From: CAXBNB01 sp049115735
Lineage (GTDB): Bacteria > Bacteroidota > Bacteroidia > Cytophagales > Cyclobacteriaceae
Assembly: GCA_049115735.1 (NCBI GenBank)
Contig: JAGDZP010000003.1
Location: forward strand, 62,001 to 126,000
DNA: 64,000 nt
Reading direction: 5' to 3'
The notes under the pieces are model-generated. The model had not been told where the DNA came from. It did no database searches and worked only from the letters and a program-made list of their open reading frames with translations. The position numbers and the translations under genes are program-made. The stretch's first letter is position 1. Each line of letters starts with the position of its first letter. Below, piece by piece: positions 45,363 through 54,732 of this stretch.

Positions 45363-47105
45363 ATGATAAACACTGAAAAAGAAAAAAATACTAGTATGTT
45401 AAAAGAGACAGAGCATCCGAGGTTGTTCATCAACAACCATCGTATCGAGGAACTGAAGGAGGCAAAGAACAACGATAGTTTCTTTCAAGAGCTATTGGAG
45501 AGTCTGATTGGCAGAGCCGATGCGTTGCTGGGCGAAGAGCCGATTGAGTTCAAAATTGTTGGGCCCAGGATGCTCAAAAATTGCCAGGAGATCCATTCGA
45601 GGGTCACTACCCTGGCCTTGTCTTACCTTTTGACTGACGAAGAGAAGTATGCTGCTCGCGCAGTACAAGAGTTGACATTTGCAGCCAATTTTCCTCATTG
45701 GAACAAAGACCATTTCCTGGATACGGCGGAATTGGTTACTGCTTTTGCTATTGGGTACGACTGGCTTTACCACACGCTTAGCGATGAAGAAAAAAGCGTT
45801 ATCAAAAATGCCATGGTAGAAAAAGGCTTGAAGGTTGGTGTGGAATTGCATGCGCAAAACATTTGGTGGGCTGGCCATAAATTCAATTGGAACCAGGTTT
45901 GCAACGGAGGCCTCATCATTGGAGCATTGTCCATTGCTGATGAAAATCCGGCACTTGCCCGCCAGGTATTCGACGCTACCGTCAAGTATCTGCCTATCGC
46001 TTTCAATAGCTATGGAAGAGATGGAGGCTGGGAAGGTGGCCCTGACTATTGGGCTTACACCACCTGGTATAGCGTGTTGCTTGTGGATGCCTTGCTCGGC
46101 AATACTGAAGATGATTTCGGGCTGTCCAAAACCCCTGGATTTGACAAGACCGGACTGTTCCCAATTTACAACGCCGGTAACAGTGGAAGACAATTCAATT
46201 TTGCGGATGGTGATCCGGACGATACCCACAAGACCTATCCAGCATTGTTTTGGCTTGGTCGATACTTCGGTTTAGCTGCCAGCATCAATGAAAATAATCG
46301 CCTGCTCCAAATCTCGATGGATCAGGACGAAACCTTCGATGCATTCAACCTTGTTTGGTATACCTCTCAAATTACTGACGCAGAACCGTTGGCTGTGAAT
46401 AGAGTTTTTAAGGGAATAGATGCCGGTTACCTTCGTGAAGCCTGGGATGGTCAATCTCTATCGGTATCATTTAAAGGTGGGTTCAATCTCGCCGATCATG
46501 CTCACCTTGACCTGGGTACTTTCGTATTGGATTGTTTTGGGGAAAGATGGGTATCAGACCTTGGGCGTGATGAGTATGACTTGCCCGAATATTTCGACAG
46601 AACCGTAGGAGGTGGCAGATGGCAATATTTCCGCTTAAATACCAAGTCACACAATACCCTGCTGTTAAATGGTGAAAACCAAAAGGAGGATGCTAAGGCC
46701 AAAATTCAAGAATTTGACCTAGAGTCAGAAACTCCATTTGTTGAAATTGACCTCTCCGATGCTTATGAGGCCCATGCGAAATCAGCAGAAAGGACATTTC
46801 AGTTGTCAGGCGAAAATCAGCTCACGGTTAGTGACAGAATTGTAGCCAAGGATTCATTGAAGTCTATTCAATGGCAGGTGCTCACATCTGCAGAAGTTTT
46901 GGCTGATGGCAAGAAAGCCATTCTTTTCAGTAATGGAAAAAAAATGCAGGCTACTATTGAGCAACCATCCAAGGCGACTTTCGAATTGCAGTCTGCTCAA
47001 CCTGGAGAGCCTGATATGAAGAATGAAGGATATGGACTTTTGGTATTCAGGATCACCGAGATCGCTGATCCTTCAATTGAAATCAAAGTGAAGTTTGAAT
47101 CTTGA
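45363..47105 (+). CDS. Heparinase II/III-like polysaccharide lyase, no signal peptide
   Basis: This 580-residue protein has an N-terminal (alpha/alpha) toroid (about 20-330) and a C-terminal beta-sandwich (about 350-580). Lyase motifs are visible: NWNQVCNGGLIIG (about 177-189, Asn that neutralises the uronate carboxylate), GGWEGGPDYWAYTTWY (about 220-235, catalytic Tyr candidates) and NLADHAHLDLGTFVLDCFG (about 374-392, His in the heparinase II/III core). Family members cleave uronic-acid polymers or oligomers by beta-elimination (heparin, alginate, ulvan or related). With no signal peptide it probably acts in the cytoplasm on imported oligosaccharide, as exo-acting oligo-alginate-type lyases may. 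A GH88 gene, which would treat the unsaturated product, is broken 5 kb downstream. Confidence 0.85.
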   Translation: MINTEKEKNTSMLKETEHPRLFINNHRIEELKEAKNNDSFFQELLESLIGRADALLGEEPIEFKIVGPRMLKNCQEIHSRVTTLALSYLLTDEEKYAARAVQELTFAANFPHWNKDHFLDTAELVTAFAIGYDWLYHTLSDEEKSVIKNAMVEKGLKVGVELHAQNIWWAGHKFNWNQVCNGGLIIGALSIADENPALARQVFDATVKYLPIAFNSYGRDGGWEGGPDYWAYTTWYSVLLVDALLGNTEDDFGLSKTPGFDKTGLFPIYNAGNSGRQFNFADGDPDDTHKTYPALFWLGRYFGLAASINENNRLLQISMDQDETFDAFNLVWYTSQITDAEPLAVNRVFKGIDAGYLREAWDGQSLSVSFKGGFNLADHAHLDLGTFVLDCFGERWVSDLGRDEYDLPEYFDRTVGGGRWQYFRLNTKSHNTLLLNGENQKEDAKAKIQEFDLESETPFVEIDLSDAYEAHAKSAERTFQLSGENQLTVSDRIVAKDSLKSIQWQVLTSAEVLADGKKAILFSNGKKMQATIEQPSKATFELQSAQPGEPDMKNEGYGLLVFRITEIADPSIEIKVKFES

Positions 47106-47118
47106 TAATCATAGAAGC

Positions 47119-47862
47119 ATGAAATCATTATTGTCGATTCTATCTGGTTTGTTACTCTTTTTTGGGTGTAATACACAGTCCGAAAAAGCACAACAGGTAA
47201 GCAACTTTCCAGGGCCTTTTGAAAAAGGTCTGGATGCCCATGGCGGGCTGGATCTGTGGGATACCATGGGAACGCTTTCTTTCACTGAGTTGAATGGCTC
47301 TGATACAATCATTTATACTGTTGACCTGAAAAGTCGCGATGAACTGATTGAAAAAAAGGAGCAGTACAAGGTAGGATTCACTGCCGATAGTATCAGTTTC
47401 CATCCCAACCGGGATAGTTTTCCAGGAAAGAACCCCAGGTTTACTCATAACCTGAGGTTCTACTTCTTCGCTTTACATTTTGTAACTGCCGATCCTGGTG
47501 CATTTCAAGAAGTACTACAACCGGCCGAGCTCGAAGGTAAAATGTACAATCGGGTCAAAATCACTTTTGGTGATGGTGTGGGCGTTGCTCCAAAGGATCA
47601 GTACATCTTGTGGTATGACCAAGTGGATAATTTGTTGGCTTATTGCAACTATTCAGTCACTTACTTCAATGAGCGTAATGCTGAAAAATATAGTGCACTC
47701 AAATATGACAATTGGGTGGAAGTAGAAGGGCTAAAATTTCCTACTGAGGTGATCAGTTATCACTGGAAAAAGGACTCTTTGGGAGATAAAAAGTATGGAA
47801 AGAAGTTCACTGATATTGCCATTTCCAAAGCTCGTCCCGATACAAAATTGTTCACATTCTAA
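47119..47862 (+). CDS. DUF6503-type lipoprotein
   Basis: The start at ATG 47119 gives a lipoprotein signal (MKSLLSILSGLLLFFGC); it lies 13 bp after the lyase stop. The 247-residue protein contains FEKGLDAHGGLDLWDTMGTL (about 34-53), the opening pattern of DUF6503 proteins, then repeated beta strands and a C-terminal NWVEVEGLKFPTEVISYHWK (about 202-221), resembling the LolA/outer-membrane lipoprotein-sorting type of half-barrel. No catalytic residues can be named. Its place between a lyase and a glycosidase suggests an accessory envelope role. Confidence 0.75.
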   Translation: MKSLLSILSGLLLFFGCNTQSEKAQQVSNFPGPFEKGLDAHGGLDLWDTMGTLSFTELNGSDTIIYTVDLKSRDELIEKKEQYKVGFTADSISFHPNRDSFPGKNPRFTHNLRFYFFALHFVTADPGAFQEVLQPAELEGKMYNRVKITFGDGVGVAPKDQYILWYDQVDNLLAYCNYSVTYFNERNAEKYSALKYDNWVEVEGLKFPTEVISYHWKKDSLGDKKYGKKFTDIAISKARPDTKLFTF

Positions 47863-47881
47863 CCAAACCATAATTACAGTC

Positions 47882-49231
47882 ATGAAAAATATAAGCTATA
47901 CTCTTTTGCTGTTAACAGTGCTTTTTGGCTCAACAACGGCACAAGAGCTTAGTCCATTTCTCTTCGGGCAAAATCACTGGATAGAGCAAAATGATGAGGA
48001 CGGGAGACCCGGGTATATCAACCAGCTCTGGCCAAAGATTGCTGAAAGCGGGATCAAACTTGTACGGATTGGTGGCAATAATTACAACAATAGAAACCAT
48101 GAGTTGTTCAACCTGGATAGAATAAAATTGAACTCTATCCTGGATTCCATCAGAGGGATAGGCGCAGAACCACTATTTCAAATTCCTTCCGGAAAAGGAG
48201 AGACGAGGGATCTGACAGTAGATCAGGTCGTTCAGCTGGTGAAGGAGTATAAATATCAAAATGGAAAGGGAATCAGGTACTACTGCATAGGAAACGAGCC
48301 CCTGTTGCACGACAGAGATGGTATTCCTAAAGTGTATGAATATGTAATGAAGCTGGCGCCCGCTATGAAGGGTGCTGATCCAACAATCAAGATATTCATT
48401 TTCGATGCATGTTACCTATTTGAAGAACCCCACAAAAAAGTGCTGGGCGGAGAGCTGGATCTGACCGGTAAGGACAAAAATGGGAATTGGATGATCGATG
48501 GTATCAATTTTCATAGATACCCTGGAGCCAAAAGCCGTGACAATGTAGTTTTTACCGGGCCAAAGGACATCAGAAGACAGGTAGAGCAATTGATGGAAAT
48601 GATGGAGTTTGCCAATAAGAAACATGGGCGAAAGGGCTCAGAGCGGCTACAATGGGGATTAACCGAATTCAATGTGACCACATCCAACCCAAACAGGGAG
48701 ATTGCAGGAATTGGTAATACATCCTTTCTGGGTGGACAATTTATGGCTGAGATCTATGGTCTCGGAATGGAATTCGGGGCGTTTACCATGGCTCCCTGGT
48801 GTATCAGCGAGACCGACAGGGTCAGTACGGATTTTGGCTATCTTGGGCTACCCTCCGAATTTTATCCTCGCTCAAGCTATTATCATACCCAACTAATGGC
48901 GCAGAACATGAAAGGTGCATATCTACCAACGGAAAGTAACAATTCATATGTCAAAACCATAGCGTCAAAAAGTGACACTGAAATAAGTGTAATGATCATG
49001 AATAGTGATCAATACAATGATTTTGAATTTGACTTGATACTCAATGATGAATCACCCTCGACAAAACCACTTACGGTGCGTGCCGACCTAGGGATGGAAA
49101 TCGTGATTAGCGACAATATACCTAATCAAACCACCCTGATGTTAGTCTTATCTGGTTCAGGGGAAATCATCCGGAAGTATAGTTATGGCCTAAAGCAAAA
49201 CCTAAAGTATCTGCCTCCAATTCTGGAGTAG
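47882..49231 (+). CDS. Putative clan GH-A-like glycoside hydrolase (paralogue 2 of 3)
   Basis: ATG 47882 gives a Sec signal (MKNISYTLLLLTVLFGSTTA); the frame is open upstream, but that would overlap DUF6503. The 449-residue protein shares its architecture with those at 17458 and 50726: SPFLFGQNHWIEQNDEDGRP, GIKLVRIGGNNYNN, RYYCIGNEPLLHDRDG (acid/base Glu about 139), RLQWGLTEFNVTTSNPN (nucleophile Glu about 262) and a C-terminal beta-sandwich with NDFEFDLILNDESP. The substrate-side loop DKNGNWMIDGINFHRYPGA holds a conserved His. It is closer to paralogue 3 than to paralogue 1. Function as a retaining glycosidase is inferred from the two Glu motifs; the CAZy family is uncertain. Confidence 0.72.
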   Translation: MKNISYTLLLLTVLFGSTTAQELSPFLFGQNHWIEQNDEDGRPGYINQLWPKIAESGIKLVRIGGNNYNNRNHELFNLDRIKLNSILDSIRGIGAEPLFQIPSGKGETRDLTVDQVVQLVKEYKYQNGKGIRYYCIGNEPLLHDRDGIPKVYEYVMKLAPAMKGADPTIKIFIFDACYLFEEPHKKVLGGELDLTGKDKNGNWMIDGINFHRYPGAKSRDNVVFTGPKDIRRQVEQLMEMMEFANKKHGRKGSERLQWGLTEFNVTTSNPNREIAGIGNTSFLGGQFMAEIYGLGMEFGAFTMAPWCISETDRVSTDFGYLGLPSEFYPRSSYYHTQLMAQNMKGAYLPTESNNSYVKTIASKSDTEISVMIMNSDQYNDFEFDLILNDESPSTKPLTVRADLGMEIVISDNIPNQTTLMLVLSGSGEIIRKYSYGLKQNLKYLPPILE

Positions 49232-49320
49232 TATGCTATAAATAAACCAAAACCTCAAAGCGTACCAACTGCCTATACCATTTAAAATTTATATATCAAT
49301 TAAAAACTAAATTATTAAAC

Positions 49321-50619
49321 ATGGAAAGACGAAATTTTCTAAGAAAATCTGCTGGAATAGCGGGTTTAGCAACGGTTTCTGGCCTGGCTTTCAATCCAGC
49401 CAAAACTTACTCAAGACCGTCTGGTCTCAAAATCACGGATATCAGAGGGTGTATGGTACGTGCAGGAGGGGAGAATTATCCAATAATTAAAATCTATACC
49501 AATCAGGATGTATATGGCCTTGGTGAAGTACGGGACAGTGGACGCCTGAGCCAGGCGTTTATTTACAAATCATTTTTGGTAGGGGAAGACCCATTGAATA
49601 TCGAAGGGATCCTGGCCAAACTGAAGCCAATGACTGGCAATTCAAGAAATGGTGGTGGATACAGTGCCATAGATATGGCGCTTTGTGATATTGCCGGCAA
49701 GGTGCTCGGAATTCCTGCTTACCGCCTGTTAGGGTCTAAAAGAAGGGACAAAATACCTTGCTATGCCGATACACCATCTGTTGTGGACATTGATGAGTAC
49801 AAGGATCTGCTGAAAAAAAGGGTCGAAATGGGATTCGATCATTATAAAATGGACTTGCAGAAAAGGATCTATGGCCATGGAAAGAAAGACGCATTTGCCG
49901 GTCGGTCAATCACTGACAAGGGATACGAGTATATGGGAAAATATATTCAGGCTGCAAGGGATATCATCGGTTGGGACAAACCACTTGGTGCAGATCATTG
50001 GGGGTATATGACGGTAGACGATGGCATACGTCTTGGTAAGGCAGTTGAACAATATAGCCTGGCTTATATAGAGGATGTGATCCACTATCGAAGACCAAAT
50101 TCGGTTGAATTGAATAGCTTGGTGACTGAGGGATCGCCCACTCCGACCTTGCACGGGGAAGACTTGTTTGGACTTGAGGAATTCAGGCCATGGATCGAGC
50201 AACGTGCTTGCGATATTATCCACCCTGACATGGAGACTTCCGGGGGCATCATAGAAACGAAGAAGATAGCTGATTATGCGAATATGCATGGGATACCGGT
50301 AATGTTTCATTTTGCTGGCTCGCCAGTTGGTTGTTTGGCCAGTGTACATTGTGCGGCTCTGGTCGACGATTTTATTAGTATGGAGAATCACGCCGTTGAT
50401 ACAGAATGGTGGGGAGATCTGGTTACAGGGATAGATCAGCCGATCATCAACAATGGCTATATAACCGTACCGGAAAAACCAGGGATTGGTGTTGAGCTGA
50501 ATGATGAAGTAGTGAAAGAGCACTTGATCACAGAAGGTTATTTCGAGCCTACGACCCAGTTTGATAAGCCAATGGTTGGGACGCACTTCGGCGTTCCGGT
50601 TGATGCGATTAAGAAGTAG
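49321..50619 (+). CDS. Enolase-superfamily enzyme 2, Tat-exported
   Basis: The N-terminus ERRNFLRKSAGIAGLATVSG is a twin-arginine signal. The 432-residue protein is a paralogue of the one at 30512: LKITDIRGCMVRAGG (capping domain), HYKMDLQKRIYGHG (about 173-186, K-x-D base motif), metal ligands Asp in GADHWGY (about 223), Glu in YIEDVI (about 250) and Glu in HGEDLF (about 279), and the His loop MFHFAGSPVG (about 327-336), with Asp in IIHPDMETSGG. Both share the C-terminal motif TVPEKPGIGVELN, typical of acid-sugar dehydratases of the mandelate racemase subgroup. It sits between two related glycosidase genes, so its substrate is likely derived from what they release. Confidence 0.88.
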   Translation: MERRNFLRKSAGIAGLATVSGLAFNPAKTYSRPSGLKITDIRGCMVRAGGENYPIIKIYTNQDVYGLGEVRDSGRLSQAFIYKSFLVGEDPLNIEGILAKLKPMTGNSRNGGGYSAIDMALCDIAGKVLGIPAYRLLGSKRRDKIPCYADTPSVVDIDEYKDLLKKRVEMGFDHYKMDLQKRIYGHGKKDAFAGRSITDKGYEYMGKYIQAARDIIGWDKPLGADHWGYMTVDDGIRLGKAVEQYSLAYIEDVIHYRRPNSVELNSLVTEGSPTPTLHGEDLFGLEEFRPWIEQRACDIIHPDMETSGGIIETKKIADYANMHGIPVMFHFAGSPVGCLASVHCAALVDDFISMENHAVDTEWWGDLVTGIDQPIINNGYITVPEKPGIGVELNDEVVKEHLITEGYFEPTTQFDKPMVGTHFGVPVDAIKK

Positions 50620-50656
50620 CATTTTAAAAATCAAATTTTAGTGTTATAGTGATAAA

Positions 50657-50706
50657 GAAACCGGGGCGCTTCATTGACTTGCCCGGTCATAGCCCTGGTT
50701 TCGTTT
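50657..50706 (+). terminator. Terminator-like hairpin after enolase-superfamily gene 2
   Basis: Arms GAAACCGGGGC (50657-50667) and GCCCTGGTTTC (50692-50702) pair at 10 of 11 positions and are followed by GTTTTAATT. A competing inner pairing (CCGGGGC with GCCCGG) is possible. It probably lowers expression of the next glycosidase gene relative to the upstream operon. Confidence 0.65.
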
Positions 50707-50725
50707 TAATTATCCCCGATAAACT

Positions 50726-52102
50726 ATGAAATCTAGAACCAATTTTATCCTGATGGTAGTGGCGATATGCATCGCTCATCCGGGTGCGGCTCAGGAAATG
50801 AGCCCATTTCTGTTTGGTCAAAATCACTGGATGGAACAAAATGATGAACGAAATCGACCTGGGTACTTAAGTATACTATGGCCCAAGGTAAAAGAAAGTG
50901 GAATTAAGACCGTACGTATCGGAGGTGGAGGTTATGAGCGTCGGTTGCCTGCTTTGCCCAAACTGACAGGAATTATTGATTCGATCCAATCAATTGGCGC
51001 TGAACCTATTTTGCAGGTGCCCAGTCACTACTCTTCCAAGCAAGCTTCTGATCTGGTTAATCATTTCAATAAAAACCCGAAGAGAAAACCAATCAAATTT
51101 TGGTCGATTGGCAATGAGCCATTGCTTCGGGTACGTCACGACAGTGAAGCCATGTTGAAAAAACTAGAAGAAGTGTATGTGTTTATCATGCGACTTGCGC
51201 CTGCTTTAAAAACTGCTGATCCCAATATCCAGGTTTTGATTTATGATGGGGCAGGGATGCCAATTGAAAATACCGAAAACCTAAACTATGAAGCTTATGA
51301 AGCATTGGTAGGCGGACGATTGGATGTGACAGGAAAAGACAAAAACGGGAACTATTTCGTTGACGGAATAAACTGGCATATCTACCCAAACAGGGGTGAA
51401 TATAGCCGTGATCATGTGATCTTTTCTGCTATTCATTCCGTGAAAGATGCCACAATTAAAATCAATGATTTGATAGAAAAAGCCAATACAAAGCACGGAC
51501 GTAAAGGCGAAAATAAACTCAAATGGGGGCTCACAGAGGTCAATGTGAATGCCGGTAACCCGGACAGGGAAATATCCGGTATTGGTTGTCCTTCATTTTT
51601 AGGTGGGCAATTTATTGCAGAGGTTTATGGAATCGGATTGGAATATGGTGCCTACACGGTTGCTCCCTGGTGCATTAATGAAACAGACAGGGTAAGAACG
51701 GATTTTGGGTATCTCGGCCTTCCGATGGATTTTCATCCACGATCAAGTTATTACCATACCAAGATGATGGCTCAAAATATGCAGGGAGCGTTTTTGCCTA
51801 CATCGAGCAGCAATGCATACGTGAAAACAATAGCCACCCAAAGTGAACAGGAGATTTGTGTTATGATCCTCAATAGGGATAAGTTCAATGATTTTGAATT
51901 TGACCTGACCCTCAAAGATGAAGTTTTTTCGAAAAAGCCGCTGATTATGGAAGCTAACGTTGGTTTGGATGTAGTGATTACGGGCAACATTCCCAGGCAA
52001 ACGACAATGATGTATGTCTTGTCGAAATCCGGGGAAGTAATTAAACACTATACCTACGGAGTGGATCATAATATGAAACACCTTCCTCCTGAATTGAAAT
52101 AA
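50726..52102 (+). CDS. Putative clan GH-A-like glycoside hydrolase (paralogue 3 of 3)
   Basis: This 458-residue protein has a Sec signal (MKSRTNFILMVVAICIAHPGAAQ). The core repeats paralogue 2: SPFLFGQNHWMEQNDERNRP, GIKTVRIGGGGYERR, KFWSIGNEPLLRVRHD (acid/base Glu about 130), KLKWGLTEVNVNAGNPD (nucleophile Glu about 271) and the C-terminal beta-domain with FNDFEFDLTLKDEVFSKK. An insertion after the acid/base motif (about 135-150) distinguishes it. The conserved DKNGNYFVDGINWHIYPN loop is shared with paralogue 2. Divergence between neighbours suggests different linkage or subsite preference. The GH88 remnant begins 22 bp after its stop. Confidence 0.72.
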   Translation: MKSRTNFILMVVAICIAHPGAAQEMSPFLFGQNHWMEQNDERNRPGYLSILWPKVKESGIKTVRIGGGGYERRLPALPKLTGIIDSIQSIGAEPILQVPSHYSSKQASDLVNHFNKNPKRKPIKFWSIGNEPLLRVRHDSEAMLKKLEEVYVFIMRLAPALKTADPNIQVLIYDGAGMPIENTENLNYEAYEALVGGRLDVTGKDKNGNYFVDGINWHIYPNRGEYSRDHVIFSAIHSVKDATIKINDLIEKANTKHGRKGENKLKWGLTEVNVNAGNPDREISGIGCPSFLGGQFIAEVYGIGLEYGAYTVAPWCINETDRVRTDFGYLGLPMDFHPRSSYYHTKMMAQNMQGAFLPTSSSNAYVKTIATQSEQEICVMILNRDKFNDFEFDLTLKDEVFSKKPLIMEANVGLDVVITGNIPRQTTMMYVLSKSGEVIKHYTYGVDHNMKHLPPELK

Positions 52103-52124
52103 CTTGCTAACTAATCCAAAGACA

Positions 52125-53343
52125 ATGATTTTACAAAAGACAAAGCTTGCACGCTTGAGCCTGATGGGTATGACGGTTTTGCTCTTTCAATTTTGTGCAA
52201 AAAAAGAAAAGGTTAAGTCTGCAGAAAGTTCGAAACCTTTTGACCTGGAACAAATTATTCCAATACTGGAAGGCAAGTACACGCAAGCAGTAGAATCCCT
52301 TAGTGATTCATCGCTATTACCAAGAAATGCAATGGAAGATGGCACATGGAAGGTACGAAAGTCTTCTGACTGGACAAGTGGATTTTTTAGCGGAAGCTTA
52401 TGGCAACTTTACGAATTGACAGGTAACGAAAGATGGGCTGATGAAGCCATCAGATGGAGCACAGCGATAGAAAAGGAAAAACCAGTACCGATGATCATGA
52501 TTTGGGGTTTCAGTTTTATTGTAGTTTGGAAATCAACTGAAACTTGTAGGTGATACTGCAGTTAAACCAATTTTGCTGGAAGCTGCGAAGAGTTTGGCAT
52601 TGAGGTTTAATCCAAACTCAGGGGTAATCAGGTCATGGGACTTTGGCACAGAAAAGGGGGTTGTCCCAACTATAATAGACAACATGATGAACCTTGAATT
52701 GCTTCTTTGGGCCTTCAGGGAATCATCGGATTCTTCATTCTATCAGATTTCTATCTCACATGCCGATATCACTCTGAAAAATCACTTTAGAGAGGATTTT
52801 AGTACTTATCACGTGCTGGATTATGATTCCTTGACAGGGGAAGTATTGAGTAAAAGAACACACCAGGGATATTCTGACTCCAGTACCTGGGCAAGGGGAC
52901 AGGCATGGGGTATTTATGGTTACACCATGATGTACCGTGAGACGGGCCTGGAGCGTTATCTTGATCGTGCCCGGAAAGCAACCGATCTTTTCATAAGCAG
53001 GTTGCCGGTGGACGTTATTCCATTTTGGGACTTTGATGCGCCAGATATTCCCAACGCTCCAAAAGATGCCTCGGCTGCAGCCATTCTTAGCTCAGCGATG
53101 TTGGAATTGGCAACTTATGAAGAGCAGCCAAAATCATCGAAGTATTGAGCCATGGCCACTACCACGCTGGAGTTGCTAAGCAGCCCCGACTACTTGAGTG
53201 TCAATACAGATCATCAGGGCCTGATATTGCATAGCACAGGTAACAAGCCACGCAATTCAGAGGTAGATGTGCATATCATTTAAGGTGATTATTATTACCT
53301 GGAAGCCTTGAACAGGTTTAAAAAATTGGGTGGTGATAATTAA
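52125..53343 (+). pseudogene. GH88 unsaturated glucuronyl hydrolase, multiply broken
   Basis: Joined across frames, the sequence is a GH88 protein: signal-like N-terminus, SSDWTSGFFSGSLWQLYELT, the catalytic-Asp block DDHDLGFQFYCS, IIDNMMNLELLLWA (second catalytic Asp), TWARGQAWGIYGYTMMYR, and C-terminal RNSEVDVHI and DYYYLEALNRF. Four lesions are visible. Two are single-base losses in homopolymers: the A run at about 52476-52481 moves frame before TSTDDHD, and the T run at 52525-52527 moves frame before FGNQLKLVGD. The others are a TGA at 53146-53148 and a TAA at 53281-53283, both in the last frame, with homologous sequence continuing past them to a TAA at 53341. GH88 removes unsaturated uronic acid from lyase products, so its loss leaves the neighbouring lyase without its usual partner here. 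Confidence 0.85.
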
Positions 53344-53410
53344 AATATCAATGAACTCATAAGATTTGCTAGCTTTCTAACCTGCCACTCTCAATCTGGA
53401 AATAGATTGG

Positions 53411-54685
53411 TTATTCTTCATCAGTCGGTTTGCCTCTCCACCAGGTTGCCAGGGAGGAGCCGGTGATATTCATCAATGGCCCGAAGACCGATGGTGCCAG
53501 GCCTACAGTAGCTACCTTTCCCATTTGCAGGGCAATGCCTGAGGCCAGCCCGCCATTTTGCATCCCAACTTCCAAGGCTATTGTTCTACAGGATTTTTGG
53601 TCAAGACCCATAAGTTTACACGCCCAGTATCCCAGGCCGTACCCAAGCATGTTGTGGATAAAGCATGCCAATATGAGCAGCGCTCCTATCTCCAGAAGGT
53701 TGTCTCGACCTGCCGCTGTGATGATGGTGATAATCACGCCTATGCCTATCATGGAGACAAGACTTAGCACCTGCTCCATGAGTACCTTGTTTGTGCCAAA
53801 CATCTTCCTGAATACAATTCCCGAAGCAATTGGAAGTGCCATGAACCAAAGTAGGTCGGATAATAAGTTTAACATCACGCCGGACATATCTCCCCCTTCT
53901 GTGACAATGAAAATGATATTCTTTAAGATAATGATCGCAAAAAAGCCCAGGATCTGAAAGGTCTTGTTTTTAGAGGATTCATTGCCAAAAGCAAAAAGGT
54001 TGAAAAGCAAACCAGCTACGATTGGCAGAATTACGATGTTCATGATGCCCAACATCATACTCCAGAAATTTATCGGTATCAATTGATCTGCCAACCCTTT
54101 CATGATCAGCGGTGTAAGGAGGGGGGCAAGGACGGTCGCCACAGCTGTCAAGGTGACGCTTAGTGCGACATTGGCCTTTGCCAGGAAGGACATTACATTA
54201 GAAGCAAGTCCGCTTGGGCTAGCGCCTACCAGGATAATTCCTGCCGCAATTTCAGCCGGAAAATTAAATAAGGTAATCAATGACAATGCTACCATCGGCA
54301 TGATCGTGAATTGACATAAAACACCAATGACAACAGCTTTTGGTGATTGTATTACTCCTTTGAAATCTTGTAGGCTCATCTGTGAGCCCATTCCGAACAT
54401 AATGATCTGTAGAAGGGGTATGATCAGGCCTTTTAGTTGAAAACTCCCTAGTTCGATAAAATATTCAGGGTAACAAAGAGCAATTGATACTGAAGCAAAA
54501 ATCAGGATTGTATAGGAAAACCCTTTGAAAAAGGCATGTTTTCGAACACCGACGGCCAGAAAGACCAATCCACTAATAAGGAATGCTCCGCCTGACTCCA
54601 AATCTTTTGAAATGAAGAAGTAGACGAATATTGCGAGCAATACAGCGCTTACTATCAGGGCTGCTTTATAGAGTTTGGTTTTCAT
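53411..54685 (-). CDS. Bile acid:sodium symporter (BASS) family transporter
   Basis: This 424-residue membrane protein has about ten hydrophobic segments after a two-helix N-terminal extension (about 1-75). BASS features are visible: MFGMGSQMSLQDFKGVIQSPKAV-type region (about 135-157; the G-M-G and QMSL part), VGASPSGLASNVMSFLAKAN (about 178-197, crossover helix with the Na+-site Asn/Ser) and EVGMQNGGLASGIALQMGK (about 375-393, second crossover). Family members carry organic anions such as pyruvate, keto acids, pantothenate or bile acids with Na+. It is the last gene of the leftward symporter-GH94-BASS operon (47-bp gap), so uptake or release of an acid-sugar breakdown product is plausible. 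Confidence 0.9.
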   Translation of the reverse strand: MKTKLYKAALIVSAVLLAIFVYFFISKDLESGGAFLISGLVFLAVGVRKHAFFKGFSYTILIFASVSIALCYPEYFIELGSFQLKGLIIPLLQIIMFGMGSQMSLQDFKGVIQSPKAVVIGVLCQFTIMPMVALSLITLFNFPAEIAAGIILVGASPSGLASNVMSFLAKANVALSVTLTAVATVLAPLLTPLIMKGLADQLIPINFWSMMLGIMNIVILPIVAGLLFNLFAFGNESSKNKTFQILGFFAIIILKNIIFIVTEGGDMSGVMLNLLSDLLWFMALPIASGIVFRKMFGTNKVLMEQVLSLVSMIGIGVIITIITAAGRDNLLEIGALLILACFIHNMLGYGLGYWACKLMGLDQKSCRTIALEVGMQNGGLASGIALQMGKVATVGLAPSVFGPLMNITGSSLATWWRGKPTDEE

Positions 54686-54732
54686 AATACAAGTTTCAAT
54701 GGGATCAAAAACTAATTATGGAGCATTAATTC

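Noticed and set aside
45492..46229. Open frame of 245 codons on the minus strand within the lyase gene
   Set aside because: Fully covered by the heparinase II/III-like gene, whose motifs are intact; no independent evidence for coding.
49906..50634. Open frame of 242 codons on the minus strand over enolase-superfamily gene 2
   Set aside because: Antisense shadow with unusual amino-acid composition; the plus-strand gene has all expected ligands.
52104..53148. Two separate small genes (149 and 191 codons) in place of a GH88 gene
   Set aside because: Each is a fragment of the same GH88 protein, and homologous sequence continues past the second stop; a single pseudogene explains all of it.
53446..53960. 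Plus-strand frame of 175 codons opposite the BASS transporter
   Set aside because: Antisense to a clearly recognised membrane transporter; hydrophobicity pattern and motifs belong to the minus strand.
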